DNA of 31,494 bases from JBDTNQ01 sp039933635 (GCA_039933635.1 JBDTNQ010000044.1:1-31494); one strand, 5' to 3'; positions 8,441-19,083 are shown, counted from the stretch's first letter. Notes: generated from the sequence alone by a model not told the origin. A program made the numbers and translations.

Positions 8441-9179
8441 GGCGAAGCCGCTGGATGCCCATCTCGATGAACGCCGAGAGCAGGTAGCTGTAGGCCAGAA
8501 TGACGAGCGTCACGCGCGGCTCGGTCGCGATGAATGCGAACAGACCCGCCACGACGATGAGCTTGATATAGGACTGGCTCCAGCCGAAGTTAATCGTCTT
8601 GAAGCTGCGAAATCGAATCGTGCTCACCATGAGCGCGGCCGGCACGAGCATCAGCGCCACGGCCGCCACCGCCTGCGGCCCGCCGCTCGGCGGGTAGGGC
8701 CACAAATACACGGTGGACGCGACGACGCCGGCGGCCGGCGGCGAGGGCATCCCGACGAAGTAGCGCTTATCGGCCAAGGTGGGCGACTGGATGTTGAAGC
8801 GCGCCAGGCGCGTGGCCGCCGCGGTCAGATAGACGAAACCGGACGCCCACCCAAGCCGGCCGAGGTCCGACAACCCCCACGCGAATGCCAGCACGACAGG
8901 CGCGATGCCGAACGAGATGATGTCCGCGAGTGAGTCGAGTTCCAGCCCGAAGGCGCTGGTCGTGTTCGTCATGCGCGCGATGCGCCCGTCGAACATGTCG
9001 AGCACGACGGCAAAGCCGATGAACGGCGCGGCCTTCACCAGCTCGTTCTGCATCGCGAACACGATGCACGCGTACCCGCAGAACATGTTGCCGATCGTGA
9101 TGATGCTCGGCAGCAGGTACATGCCACGGCGGAACTGCCGATCGTCGTGTCCCGGCCGGTGCGTGTCCGTTGGCTCCAT
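8400..9179 (-). CDS. pssA: CDP-diacylglycerol--serine O-phosphatidyltransferase
   Basis: Makes phosphatidylserine from CDP-diacylglycerol and serine at the inner membrane, the step before Psd. 259 residues. The CDP-alcohol phosphotransferase signature is complete: DG-x2-AR-x8-G-x3-D-x3-D (DGRIAR, then GLELDSLAD). Several hydrophobic segments surround it (IITIGNMFCGYACIVFAM; IAPVVLAFAWGL; later VAAVALMLVPAALMV and LIVVAGLFAFIA). The ATG at 9179 shares one base with the psd stop codon (TGATG), so the order is psd-pssA with coupled translation. The YFVGMPSPPAAG stretch is typical of the bacterial integral-membrane PssA type. The 3' end overlaps the kinase gene. Confidence 0.95.
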   Translation of the reverse strand: MEPTDTHRPGHDDRQFRRGMYLLPSIITIGNMFCGYACIVFAMQNELVKAAPFIGFAVVLDMFDGRIARMTNTTSAFGLELDSLADIISFGIAPVVLAFAWGLSDLGRLGWASGFVYLTAAATRLARFNIQSPTLADKRYFVGMPSPPAAGVVASTVYLWPYPPSGGPQAVAAVALMLVPAALMVSTIRFRSFKTINFGWSQSYIKLIVVAGLFAFIATEPRVTLVILAYSYLLSAFIEMGIQRLRLSREDPPPAAGPA

Positions 9180-9814
9180 CAGGCCCTGTCCTCCATCAAC
9201 GTGGCAATGATCGTCTGACCGGCGACGACCTTGTCGCCGACGCGCGCGTGGACGCTCGCCGACATCGGCACGAACACGTCCATTCGAGATCCGAATTTCA
9301 TGACGCCAATTCGCTGCCCCGCCTCCAGGCGATCGCCCGCACGCACGCGGCACACGACCCGTCGCGCGAGCACCCCGACGACCTGCCGCGTCACCACTAT
9401 GACACCATCGTGATCCAGCCAAATCTCCGAGCGCTCGTTCGCGTGGGCATCCGGCTTGAACGCCGCGTGGAAGGTGCCCGGCACGTAGTCGACGCGCATG
9501 ACCCGACCCGCCACCGGAGTGCGATTGATGTGCACATCGAAGAGGGACAAGAAGATGGTCACCTGCTGCCACTTGCCCGCCGGCGCCTCGGCCGCGCGCG
9601 CCGGGCCGGCGTACATCACCGTGCCGTCCGCGGGTGACAGCACGGACGCGGTCGTGCCTGCGATGACACGCGCCGGGTCGCGAAAGAAGAGCGTGATCGC
9701 GATCGGAATGACGAGAAGAAACGCACCGGCGGCGGTTGAGCCCGCGAGGAACGCCGCAACGGCCGGAAGCGCGGCAATGGCGACGAAGGGCGCGGCAGCG
9801 GCGTCGATCTTCAT
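9179..9814 (-). CDS. psd: Phosphatidylserine decarboxylase, short (PSD-A-like) type
   Basis: Decarboxylates phosphatidylserine to phosphatidylethanolamine; its substrate comes from the next gene, pssA. 211 residues, the short class. One or two N-terminal hydrophobic segments (about 7-43) anchor it. Conserved blocks are FFRDPAR, SPADGTV, FLSLFDVHINRTP and KFGSRMDVF. The FGS motif (Gly175-Ser176) is the autocatalytic cleavage site: Ser becomes the N-terminal pyruvoyl group of the small subunit. The gene lies 63 bp after tsaB-rimI on the same strand and may share its transcript. Confidence 0.95.
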   Translation of the reverse strand: MKIDAAAAPFVAIAALPAVAAFLAGSTAAGAFLLVIPIAITLFFRDPARVIAGTTASVLSPADGTVMYAGPARAAEAPAGKWQQVTIFLSLFDVHINRTPVAGRVMRVDYVPGTFHAAFKPDAHANERSEIWLDHDGVIVVTRQVVGVLARRVVCRVRAGDRLEAGQRIGVMKFGSRMDVFVPMSASVHARVGDKVVAGQTIIATLMEDRA

Positions 9815-9877
9815 ACAGGCATCAGGCTCGCACGCGAGGTGCCGTGTCAGTCTATGCGATCGGTGGGCAAGCTCCGC

Positions 9878-11098
9878 TCAGTCGATCGGTGTCGACTGGG
9901 ACGCGGGAGCGCTGGCCGGCCCCGTCAGCGCTCGGTTCCAGAGGATCAGCGCATCCTCCCGCGGGTCCTGATAGTAGTCGCGCCGCGTGCCCTCGATCGT
10001 GAACCCGAGGTTCTCGTAGAGGTGGCGCGCAGGTTCGTTCGATCGGCGCACCTCGAGCGTGGCCGATCGCACCCCGGCCGCCGCCGATTCCTCCATCACG
10101 CGCCGCAGAAGCTGTCGCGCCACGCCCCGCCGCCGCCACTCAGGATCGACCGCGAAGCTGTTGATATGCAGTTCGTCGAACACGACCCAGCACGCGCAAT
10201 AGGCGATGAGCGCGCCGCCGGGCTCGCGCGCAATATACAGCCGGGCGACGTCCGTGTTCTCGAGTTCCCAGCGAATCGCGTCAGCGCCCCACGGGTTGGT
10301 GAATGTCTGATGCTGTAGCTGCTCGACGGCCTTCAGATCGTCGACGCACGTCGCGCGCGCGATCCGCAATGCGCCCGCCCCGGGGCCGCCAAGGCCAGCC
10401 CGCTCCCGCGCCAACTCAGCGTCAGGACGGCGAATGTATATCGGTCTCAGCGCGTGCGGTGCGCCAGCCAACTCCGGACGTGCCACGGCCAGGCGCGCCG
10501 CGGCCTCTGCCAGCGTCATGGGCGCGTCAACGACGATGGCGTGTGGCAGCGCGTGGAGAAAGCGATCCTGATACGTTACCGCGCCGTCGCCGACGATCAC
10601 GACGGGACGATCAGCCTTCTGCGCGGCCACCAGGGCCGCGGCCTCTTCCGGTCGGAGCACCGCCGGAGCGATGACCTCGGGACACGCTTCGAGCGCCGAC
10701 ACGCCGTCGCAACCGAACCCCGCGATGAACACCTGTCCACGCTGTCCATCGAGGCACGGCACGACGAGCGCCGCTTCCGGGTACACGGTCGTCCACGCCG
10801 CCGCCAGCGCGTGCAGCGTGGGGATGCCGACGACGCGCCGATGTCCGGCGAGGGCAAGCCCCTGCGCGGCAGCCAGGCCAATCCGCATGCCCGTGAACGA
10901 ACCCGGACCGGAGACCACGGCGAGCAGATCGACATCGGCGAGGGTGAGACCGGCGCGCGCGAGAAAATCGAGCACCTCGCCCGGCAGCCGCTCGGCATGG
11001 GGGCGCGACGGGTCTCCGGATCGCGCCTCCCAGATCTCACCCTGACAGAGCGCCAGACTGCCAGCGCGAGTGACTGTTTCCATTGCCAGGACGACCAT
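9878..11098 (-). CDS. TsaB-RimI fusion: t6A synthesis subunit plus S18 N-acetyltransferase
   Basis: 406 residues from ATG 11098. Residues 1 to about 235 are TsaB, the ASKHA-fold partner of TsaD in making threonylcarbamoyl-adenosine 37 of tRNA: VVLAMETVTRAGSLAL at the N-terminus, VVSGPGSFTGMRIG in the middle, PIYIRRPDAE at the end. Residues about 244-395 are a RimI-type GNAT acetyltransferase, expected to acetylate the N-terminal Ala of ribosomal protein S18; visible motifs are HINSFAVDPEWRRRGVARQLL (beta4 and the acetyl-CoA loop) and NEPARHLYENLGF. The two are often adjacent genes and are known as fusions. The start was chosen because upstream in-frame codons precede an unconserved stretch that crosses the divergent promoter. 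A TATAAC box ends 9 nt before the ATG. Confidence 0.93.
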   Translation of the reverse strand: MVVLAMETVTRAGSLALCQGEIWEARSGDPSRPHAERLPGEVLDFLARAGLTLADVDLLAVVSGPGSFTGMRIGLAAAQGLALAGHRRVVGIPTLHALAAAWTTVYPEAALVVPCLDGQRGQVFIAGFGCDGVSALEACPEVIAPAVLRPEEAAALVAAQKADRPVVIVGDGAVTYQDRFLHALPHAIVVDAPMTLAEAAARLAVARPELAGAPHALRPIYIRRPDAELARERAGLGGPGAGALRIARATCVDDLKAVEQLQHQTFTNPWGADAIRWELENTDVARLYIAREPGGALIAYCACWVVFDELHINSFAVDPEWRRRGVARQLLRRVMEESAAAGVRSATLEVRRSNEPARHLYENLGFTIEGTRRDYYQDPREDALILWNRALTGPASAPASQSTPID

Positions 11099-11106
11099 GA
11101 GGGCAA

Positions 11107-11115
11107 TGTTATACT
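11107..11115. promoter_or_regulatory. Bidirectional -10 box between tsaB-rimI and mutS
   Basis: The plus strand reads TGTTATACT, a full extended -10 (TGn-TATACT), which would start mutS transcription near 11122. The same bases on the minus strand give TATAAC (11113-11108) just 9 nt before the tsaB-rimI ATG. A TTGCCA (11083-11088) resembles a -35 but lies 21 bp from the plus-strand hexamer, too far to be convincing. Confidence 0.55.
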
Positions 11116-11165
11116 CCGCCTGTTCCGTCTTCGTTCGTGCGCAACATCCCGCGGTTTCCCGGTCC

Positions 11166-13817
<2,652 letters not shown>

Positions 13818-15368
13818 ATGCGCTGGCGCCTGGCGATCGCGCTCATGGCCGCGTGTGCCGCAGCGTGCGCCCGGTCGGCGACCGTCTCGCGCGACCTGAT
13901 CGTCGTCGCCACCGTCAACGCTCCGACGACGATGGACCCGCTGGTGGGTCTCGATGAGAGCTCGCAACGGATTCACCAACTCCTGTTCAGCTCGCTCCTG
14001 ACGATTGGTGACGACCTCCGGATCATTCCCGACCTCGCCGTACGCTTCGACACGACCGACGCGCAGAATTACACGGCCGGCATTCCTCCAGGCGTGCGGT
14101 TTCACAACGGGCACGAGATGACGTCCGCCGACGTCGCGTACACGTTCCGCCGCTTCCTCGATCCGAAGTTCGTCTCCGGCAAGAAGGGCGCCTTTCACGA
14201 CCTCCAGGCTGTCGACATCCTCGATCGCTACACGGTGGTCTTCCGGCTGAAGACGCCGTCCGGGGCATTTCCGTCGAGCCTGACGAACCTCGGAATCGTG
14301 CCCGAGGGCACGGGCGCCGAGGCCGGGCGCGCGCCCATTGGCAGCGGTCCATACCGTCTCAGGGAATTCGTTCCCGACGATCACGTGACGCTCGATGCGT
14401 TTGCGGACTACTACCGCGGCGTGGCGGCGAACCCCGGCATCGTCGTCAAGGTGGTGCCGGACGACACGATGCGGGGACTCGAGTTGCGCAAGGGCGATGT
14501 CGACCTGGTCGTCAACGACCTGGCTCCCGATCTCGTTCACAGTCTTCGCGCGGCGGGCCGGTTGAACGTGGTCACGAGTCCGGGAACGGATTTCGCGTAT
14601 ATCGGCCTGAATCTGCGCGATCCGATTCTGGAGAATCCGAAGGTCCGCCAAGCCATCGGCTATGCCATCGATCGCGGCGCCATCGTGCGCTACCTGCGCC
14701 GTGATCTCGCGCGGCCCGCGAGTGGCATCATTCCGGATATCTCATGGGCCTACAGTGCGGACCTCTTCAGCTTCACCTACGACCCCGAACGGTCCAAGGC
14801 GCTGCTCGACGAGGCCGGCTACCGGGATCCTGATGGAGACGGCCCGATCCCGCGGCTGCGCCTGGTGTTCAAGACCTCAACCGCTGAGCAGTACCGCCTG
14901 CAGGCGGCGGTGCTGCAGGAACAGTTGAGCCATGTCGGCATCGCGCTCGAGATCCGGTCGTACGAGTTCGCCACGCTGTTCACGGACATCGTCAAGGGCA
15001 ACTTCCAGATGTACACGCTCGTGTTCAGCGCCGGCGCGGCATCGGATCCCGACATCCTGCGGCGCGTGTTCCACTCCACGCAGGCGCCGCCGAACGGTTT
15101 CAACCGGGCGCACTACGCGAGTGCCGAGGCGGACCGGCTGCTCGACCTTGCCACCGACGCGACCACACTCGACGAGCGCAAGCGCTACTACATCGCCGCG
15201 GAACGTGTGATCGCCGCGGATGCGCCGATGATCAGCCTTTACGCGCGGACGAACGTGGTCATCGCGCAGCCAGATCTCGATGGCATTCGCGTGTCGCCGC
15301 TCGGCGACTTCGCGTTTCTCTCCCGCGTGTTCCGCCGAACTTCTCCGCAGGCGCGTCCGGCGCACTGA
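13818..15368 (+). CDS. Family-5 ABC solute-binding lipoprotein (peptide/nickel type)
   Basis: 516 residues. The N-terminus is a short lipoprotein-like signal with Cys13 and Cys17 as candidate acyl-Cys residues (LMAAC or AAAC). The body matches extracellular solute-binding family 5 (DppA/OppA): PTTMDPLVGLDESS near the start, GVRFHNGHEMTSADVAYTF, GSGPYRL, and a C-terminal SPLGDFAFLS. Expected role: capture of peptides or similar ligands for an ABC importer. No permease or ATPase genes are nearby, so it is an orphan binding protein. It starts at the base after the mutS stop, so it probably shares the mutS transcript. Although it precedes polyamine-type genes, polyamine binders belong to another family (PotD), so a link to them is not supported. 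Confidence 0.88.
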   Translation: MRWRLAIALMAACAAACARSATVSRDLIVVATVNAPTTMDPLVGLDESSQRIHQLLFSSLLTIGDDLRIIPDLAVRFDTTDAQNYTAGIPPGVRFHNGHEMTSADVAYTFRRFLDPKFVSGKKGAFHDLQAVDILDRYTVVFRLKTPSGAFPSSLTNLGIVPEGTGAEAGRAPIGSGPYRLREFVPDDHVTLDAFADYYRGVAANPGIVVKVVPDDTMRGLELRKGDVDLVVNDLAPDLVHSLRAAGRLNVVTSPGTDFAYIGLNLRDPILENPKVRQAIGYAIDRGAIVRYLRRDLARPASGIIPDISWAYSADLFSFTYDPERSKALLDEAGYRDPDGDGPIPRLRLVFKTSTAEQYRLQAAVLQEQLSHVGIALEIRSYEFATLFTDIVKGNFQMYTLVFSAGAASDPDILRRVFHSTQAPPNGFNRAHYASAEADRLLDLATDATTLDERKRYYIAAERVIAADAPMISLYARTNVVIAQPDLDGIRVSPLGDFAFLSRVFRRTSPQARPAH

Positions 15369-15374
15369 TAGAAT
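15369..15374 (+). promoter_or_regulatory. Candidate -10 (TAGAAT) just before the DHS-like gene
   Basis: TAGAAT begins right after the stop of the binding-protein gene and ends 8 nt before the ATG at 15383. It would give the DHS-like/agmatinase pair its own, nearly leaderless transcript. No clear -35. Confidence 0.4.
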
Positions 15375-15382
15375 GGCCGCCG

Positions 15383-16456
15383 ATGGGCCGACGCAAATCA
15401 CGCTTCCTCCGCAAGCCGGTTGAACCGTTCGTCGTCGAGGCCGGCCTGACGGCCGATGTCGTGCTCGACCGCATGGAACGCGTGTCGTTCCAGGGCCGTA
15501 ACCTGGGCACGGCCCGCCGCATCTGGGAGAAGATGCTCACGAGCGAGTGCACGATCTTCCTGGGCACGGCCGGCGCGTTGTCGGCCGGCGGCATGCGGCT
15601 GCTGATCGCGCACCTCATCGAGAAGCGCTACGTCGACTGCCTGGTCTCGACGGGCGCCAATCTGTACCACGATCTGCACGAGACGCGCGGGCGGCGCCAT
15701 TTCATCGGATCGCCCACGCTCGACGACGCCGCGCTGGCGGCGGAGCGGATCGATCGGGTGTACGACACGCTGGCCAGCGAAGACGAGTTCTGCAAGAACG
15801 ACGAGTGGATTGCCGCCTTCGCGCTCAAACTCGAACGCCGGCCGTACACCACGCGCGAGTTCCTGAATCGCCTCGGCCAGCACCTGTCAGACGACACCGG
15901 TAATCGCGGAATCCTGACGGCGGCGTATAAGGCCAACGTCCCGATCTTCTGCCCGGCCATCGCGGATTCGTCCATTGGCATGGGCCTCTCGCAGGCGCGC
16001 CACCGCGATCGCGGCGCCGGCGTCATCGACGTCATCGGAGACATCATCGAGTCCGCCAACGTCGTGATCCGCAAGCCGGCCACCGCGACGATCGTGCTGG
16101 GCGGCGGCACGCCGAAAAACTTCATCAACCAGGCCAGTGTCCAGGCGGAGTTCTTCGACGACCGCGTCGGCGGCCACAAATACGCGATTCAGATCGTGAC
16201 CGATGTCCCGTATTTCGGGGGCGCCAGCGGGTCGAGCCTCGAAGAGGCGCAGAGCTGGGGCAAGCTCTCGATCGAGTCCGAGAAAGTGTCGGTGCAGGCG
16301 GACGTGACGCTGGCCTTGCCGATGCTGATCAGCGCGCTCGAGGCCACGGCTCCGGACCTTGCCAAGCGCCGCAAGCGTCCCGAGTTCGATCCTTCCGGGC
16401 GGGTCATGGTTATGAATGGCCAACCGCTCGCCGATAACCACTTCCAGGAGTCCTGA
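15383..16456 (+). CDS. Deoxyhypusine-synthase-like protein (probable polyamine aminobutyltransferase)
   Basis: 357 residues, about the length of eukaryotic deoxyhypusine synthase (DHS). Visible family blocks: FLGTAGALSAGGMR, VDCLVSTGANLYHDLHE, RGILTAAYKANVPIFCPAI, IADSSIGMGL, and near the C-terminus EAQSWGKLS, where Lys294 aligns with the lysine that forms the covalent imine with the aminobutyl group in DHS. DHS is NAD-dependent and splits spermidine. Bacteria have no eIF5A, so bacterial members are thought to transfer the aminobutyl group to a free amine (for example putrescine, giving homospermidine). The agmatinase gene begins inside its stop codon (TGATG), which supports a polyamine role. 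The exact acceptor is not visible from sequence. Confidence 0.88.
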   Translation: MGRRKSRFLRKPVEPFVVEAGLTADVVLDRMERVSFQGRNLGTARRIWEKMLTSECTIFLGTAGALSAGGMRLLIAHLIEKRYVDCLVSTGANLYHDLHETRGRRHFIGSPTLDDAALAAERIDRVYDTLASEDEFCKNDEWIAAFALKLERRPYTTREFLNRLGQHLSDDTGNRGILTAAYKANVPIFCPAIADSSIGMGLSQARHRDRGAGVIDVIGDIIESANVVIRKPATATIVLGGGTPKNFINQASVQAEFFDDRVGGHKYAIQIVTDVPYFGGASGSSLEEAQSWGKLSIESEKVSVQADVTLALPMLISALEATAPDLAKRRKRPEFDPSGRVMVMNGQPLADNHFQES

Positions 16457-17355
16457 TGTCTTCGTTCGTCGAGTACGAGCACCCCGAACCGTTGCAGTTC
16501 GGCGGCGCTATGCCGGAGCCCTGTTCAGCGGAGGAGGCGACCGCGCTGATTCTTCCGATTCCGTTCGATCGCACGACGTCGTACGTCAACGGCACGAAAT
16601 ACGGCCCGTCGGCCTTGCTCGCCGCCTCGGCGCAGGTGGAGCTGTGGGATGAAGAAATTGGCGTGGACGCGTCCCGCCAGGGGCTCTTCACGCTGCCCGA
16701 GCTCGACCTCTCGTCCTTTGCGCTGGACGACGCCATGGTGGAGATCCGGCGCGTGGCCAGTGCCCTCGCGGAAACGGGCACGTTCGTCGTCACGCTCGGG
16801 GGCGAACACTCGATCACGTCGCCGCTCGTGGACGTGGCGGCCTCGAGGCACGGCGGCCTCTCCGTGCTGCAGATCGACGCTCACGCTGACCTCCGGCCGT
16901 CCTATCTGGGACAGCGGCACAGCCACGCGTGTGCGATGCGCCGCACGCTCGATTTCGCACCGCTCGTCCAGGTGGGCATCCGCAATATTTCCGGTGAGGA
17001 AGTCGAGGTGCTGCCGACGCTCAGGACGCGTGTCTTCTACGACTGGAACATGCGCGACGACCCACATTGGATCGACGGCGTGGTCGACGCGCTCTCCGAT
17101 ACGGTCTACATCACGATCGATTTGGACGGACTGGATCCAGGATTCATGCCGGCGGTCGGCACGCCTGAGCCGGGCGGCCTGTCGTGGCGCGAAGCGACCA
17201 CGCTCTTACGCCGCACGTTCGAGCGAAAAAAGGTCGTGGCCTGTGACGTGGTCGAGTTGTGCCCGATTCCCGGGCTCGCGTCGCCGAACTTCATCGCGGC
17301 GAAGCTGGTCTACAAGCTGCTGGCGTACAAGTTCGGGTTAGGACGTCGGACGTAG
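16456..17355 (+). CDS. speB: Agmatinase-family ureohydrolase
   Basis: 299 residues. All six ligands of the binuclear Mn centre are present: His118 (GGEHS), Asp141, His143, Asp145 (DAHAD), Asp222 and Asp224 (IDLDGLDP). The RHSHACAMRR stretch after DAHAD resembles agmatinases rather than arginases or formiminoglutamases. Expected reaction: agmatine to putrescine and urea. An aminopropylagmatine ureohydrolase, as in Thermus-type spermidine synthesis, is an alternative. It is translationally coupled to the DHS-like gene, so the pair could make putrescine and consume it for homospermidine. No arginine decarboxylase is in the window. Family certain, substrate inferred. Confidence 0.9.
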   Translation: MSSFVEYEHPEPLQFGGAMPEPCSAEEATALILPIPFDRTTSYVNGTKYGPSALLAASAQVELWDEEIGVDASRQGLFTLPELDLSSFALDDAMVEIRRVASALAETGTFVVTLGGEHSITSPLVDVAASRHGGLSVLQIDAHADLRPSYLGQRHSHACAMRRTLDFAPLVQVGIRNISGEEVEVLPTLRTRVFYDWNMRDDPHWIDGVVDALSDTVYITIDLDGLDPGFMPAVGTPEPGGLSWREATTLLRRTFERKKVVACDVVELCPIPGLASPNFIAAKLVYKLLAYKFGLGRRT

Positions 17356-17369
17356 GACCGTCCGTGGAG

Positions 17370-17391
17370 CCCCGGACCTTCAGGTCCGGGG
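17370..17391. terminator. Strong hairpin between convergent genes
   Basis: A perfect 9-bp GC-rich stem (CCCCGGACC / GGTCCGGGG) with loop TTCA fills the 41-bp gap between the agmatinase and TPR-protein stops. It could act as a bidirectional terminator. There is no T-run, so it is not a classical intrinsic terminator. The symmetrical form around TTCA also resembles REP-like intergenic hairpins, but only one copy was noticed in this window. Confidence 0.5.
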
Positions 17392-17396
17392 TACGA

Positions 17397-18116
17397 CTAT
17401 TTCAGCGCCGCCAGCTGCGCCTTCGCGTCCGCGGCGTAGCCGGAATCGGGGAACTCGTCGACCACCCGTTTGAAGGCGGCACGCGCGTCCTGAGGCTTGC
17501 CGGCTTTCTGAGCCGCGCGCGCCAGTTCCATGAGCAGACCATCGGTCGGGAGCGTCCCGTTCCGATCGGCGGCGAGGTCCGTGTAGATCTTGATCGCCTC
17601 GTCCTGTTTGTTCAGGGCCATCAGCGCCTCGGCCTCGCCCAGTCGCGCCAGCGAGGCATAGAACGCAGAGCCGGAGGTCGCCACCGTGTGGAACGCCTGC
17701 TGCGCGTCGGCCGGTCGCTTCGCAAGCAGCAGCTCTGACCCGAGTTGATACGTGGCCGCGATCGCCGCGTCGGTACCGGGGAACGCTTCACCCACCTTCG
17801 TGTAGGCCTTGATGGCGGCTTCGCTCCGGGCCAGTTCTGTTGGGAACGTGCCTGGGGATTGCGTCGCTCCGGGCAGGCTCGGCGCGGGGGTGATCGGCGC
17901 CTGCGACATCGCGGTGGCGATCCCCAGCAACGCGCCGGCGTCGTTCGCCTTTTGCGTCCGGAAGTACATCCAGCCACCGACAGCGGCCGCGACCACGATG
18001 ACGATGCCGGCCACGATCGCGGCGGTGCCGCGGTGCTCCTGCACAGCTCCACTCACCGTCGACACCGTGTTGACGAACTCGTTCTCTTTGAGCTGATGCC
18101 GTTCTTGTGCCTTCAT
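17397..18116 (-). CDS. Membrane-anchored TPR protein (YfgM-like)
   Basis: 239 residues. A hydrophilic start (MKAQERHQLKENEF) is followed by one transmembrane helix (about 33-52) and a large outer part with TPR-like helical repeats (IKAYTKVGEAFPGTDAAIAA, QQAFHTVATSGSAFY, IKIYTDLAADRN, RAAFKRVVDEFPDSGYAADA). This is the layout of YfgM-type proteins (tetratricopeptide_2 family), which in E. coli associate with SecYEG and periplasmic chaperones. Function here is inferred by architecture only. An AP-rich linker sits at about 70-90. It lies 82 bp downstream of the CDF gene on the same strand, with its own possible promoter. Confidence 0.75.
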   Translation of the reverse strand: MKAQERHQLKENEFVNTVSTVSGAVQEHRGTAAIVAGIVIVVAAAVGGWMYFRTQKANDAGALLGIATAMSQAPITPAPSLPGATQSPGTFPTELARSEAAIKAYTKVGEAFPGTDAAIAATYQLGSELLLAKRPADAQQAFHTVATSGSAFYASLARLGEAEALMALNKQDEAIKIYTDLAADRNGTLPTDGLLMELARAAQKAGKPQDARAAFKRVVDEFPDSGYAADAKAQLAALK

Positions 18117-18167
18117 GCCTGGATCCACGGCCTCCGGACGGCGCTCCGGCGCCGCTGACAGTCGAAC

Positions 18168-18176
18168 AGTATCGCA
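18168..18176 (-). promoter_or_regulatory. Extended -10 for the TPR-protein gene
   Basis: The minus strand reads TGCGATACT, a TGn extended -10 with hexamer GATACT, about 50 nt upstream of the ATG at 18116. No -35 was identified. Confidence 0.35.
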
Positions 18177-18190
18177 CAGACGCGACCGGC

Positions 18191-18209
18191 CTGGCGCCTC
18201 AGGCGCCGG
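18191..18209 (-). terminator. Hairpin spanning the CDF stop codon
   Basis: GGCGCC repeats at 18193-18198 and 18202-18207 form a 6-bp stem (extended by a wobble and a C-G pair) whose 3-nt loop is the TGA stop of the CDF gene. No T-run follows, so termination is only a possibility. Confidence 0.3.
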
Positions 18210-19077
18210 ACTCGTGGGGTTCCACGTGGACGAGGACGTCGACGATGCGCGGATCGGAGGCTCGGATCGCGGCCTGGACCCGGTGGGCAATCTCGTGGCC
18301 GTCTCGAACCGGCAGCTGCGGATCGACCTCGACGTGCAGATCGACGTAAAACGCACGCCCCGCCTTCCGCACGAGACATTTGTCCAGCGCCTCGACCCCC
18401 GCCACGGTGCTGGCCACGTCGCGCACGTGCGCCTCCATCTCGGGTTGGGCGCCGTCCAGCAATTCGCCGACCGGGTCGGGTAACTGCCGCAGCGCCGCGA
18501 CCACGACGATCGGCACGGCACAGAGCGCAGCCCAGTCATCCGCCGCCGCATAGCCCGTGATGAGACCAATCGAGATGCCGACAAAGGCCAGGCCGGACGT
18601 GACCGCATCCGACAGGTGGTGCGCGGCGTCCGAGTGGACGGCGGTGCTGCCGGTCACGCGCGCGACGCGCGTGGTGAACGCCGAGAGTGCGGCTTTGATC
18701 AACACGACGAGCGCAAGCACGACGAGGGTGAAACGATGCGGCATCTGGTGCGGGACCGCGATCTCGTGCACGCTGCCGACCCCGATGCCGATGGCGGCGA
18801 TGATCAGGACCACCACCAGTCCGATCGCGAGGAGCGGCTCCGCCTTGCCGTGCCCGTACGGGTGGCTCGCGTCGGGCGGCCTGCGCGACAACCGCAGCGC
18901 TCCGAACGCCACGACGGACGTTCCCACGTCCGTCATCGACTCGGCACCGTCCGCGATGAGCGCGTACGAGTGCCCCAGGAAGCCTGCCCCGGTCTTGATG
19001 ATCACCAACGCGACGTTGACGCCGATGGCAATACTGACCGCGCGGAAGTTGCGCCGGTCGACCTCGTGCAGATCCAC
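18199..19077 (-). CDS. Cation diffusion facilitator (CDF) metal efflux transporter
   Basis: 292 residues from GTG 19077. Proton-coupled efflux of divalent metal ions across the inner membrane. Transmembrane helices are near 14-35, 40-62, 80-100, 115-135, 150-175 and 180-200, followed by a cytoplasmic ferredoxin-like domain (about 205-290). Site motifs: ADGAESMTD in helix 2, where Glu46 replaces the usual Asp/His and Asp50 is kept; HPYGHGKAEPL after helix 2; HSDAAHHLSDAVTS in helix 5. The E-x3-D variant may alter metal choice (Zn, Fe and Mn are all possible). Cytoplasmic histidines (YVDLHVEVD, VLVHVEPHE) are typical of the family. A TAGAAT box ends 6 nt before the GTG, so the mRNA may be leaderless. 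Confidence 0.93.
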   Translation of the reverse strand: MDLHEVDRRNFRAVSIAIGVNVALVIIKTGAGFLGHSYALIADGAESMTDVGTSVVAFGALRLSRRPPDASHPYGHGKAEPLLAIGLVVVLIIAAIGIGVGSVHEIAVPHQMPHRFTLVVLALVVLIKAALSAFTTRVARVTGSTAVHSDAAHHLSDAVTSGLAFVGISIGLITGYAAADDWAALCAVPIVVVAALRQLPDPVGELLDGAQPEMEAHVRDVASTVAGVEALDKCLVRKAGRAFYVDLHVEVDPQLPVRDGHEIAHRVQAAIRASDPRIVDVLVHVEPHESGA

Positions 19078-19083
19078 CGGGGG

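Noticed and set aside
13818..15368. Binding protein as the polyamine importer of the downstream DHS/agmatinase genes
   Set aside because: It belongs to the peptide/nickel family (family 5), not the PotD-type polyamine family, and no permease genes are present.
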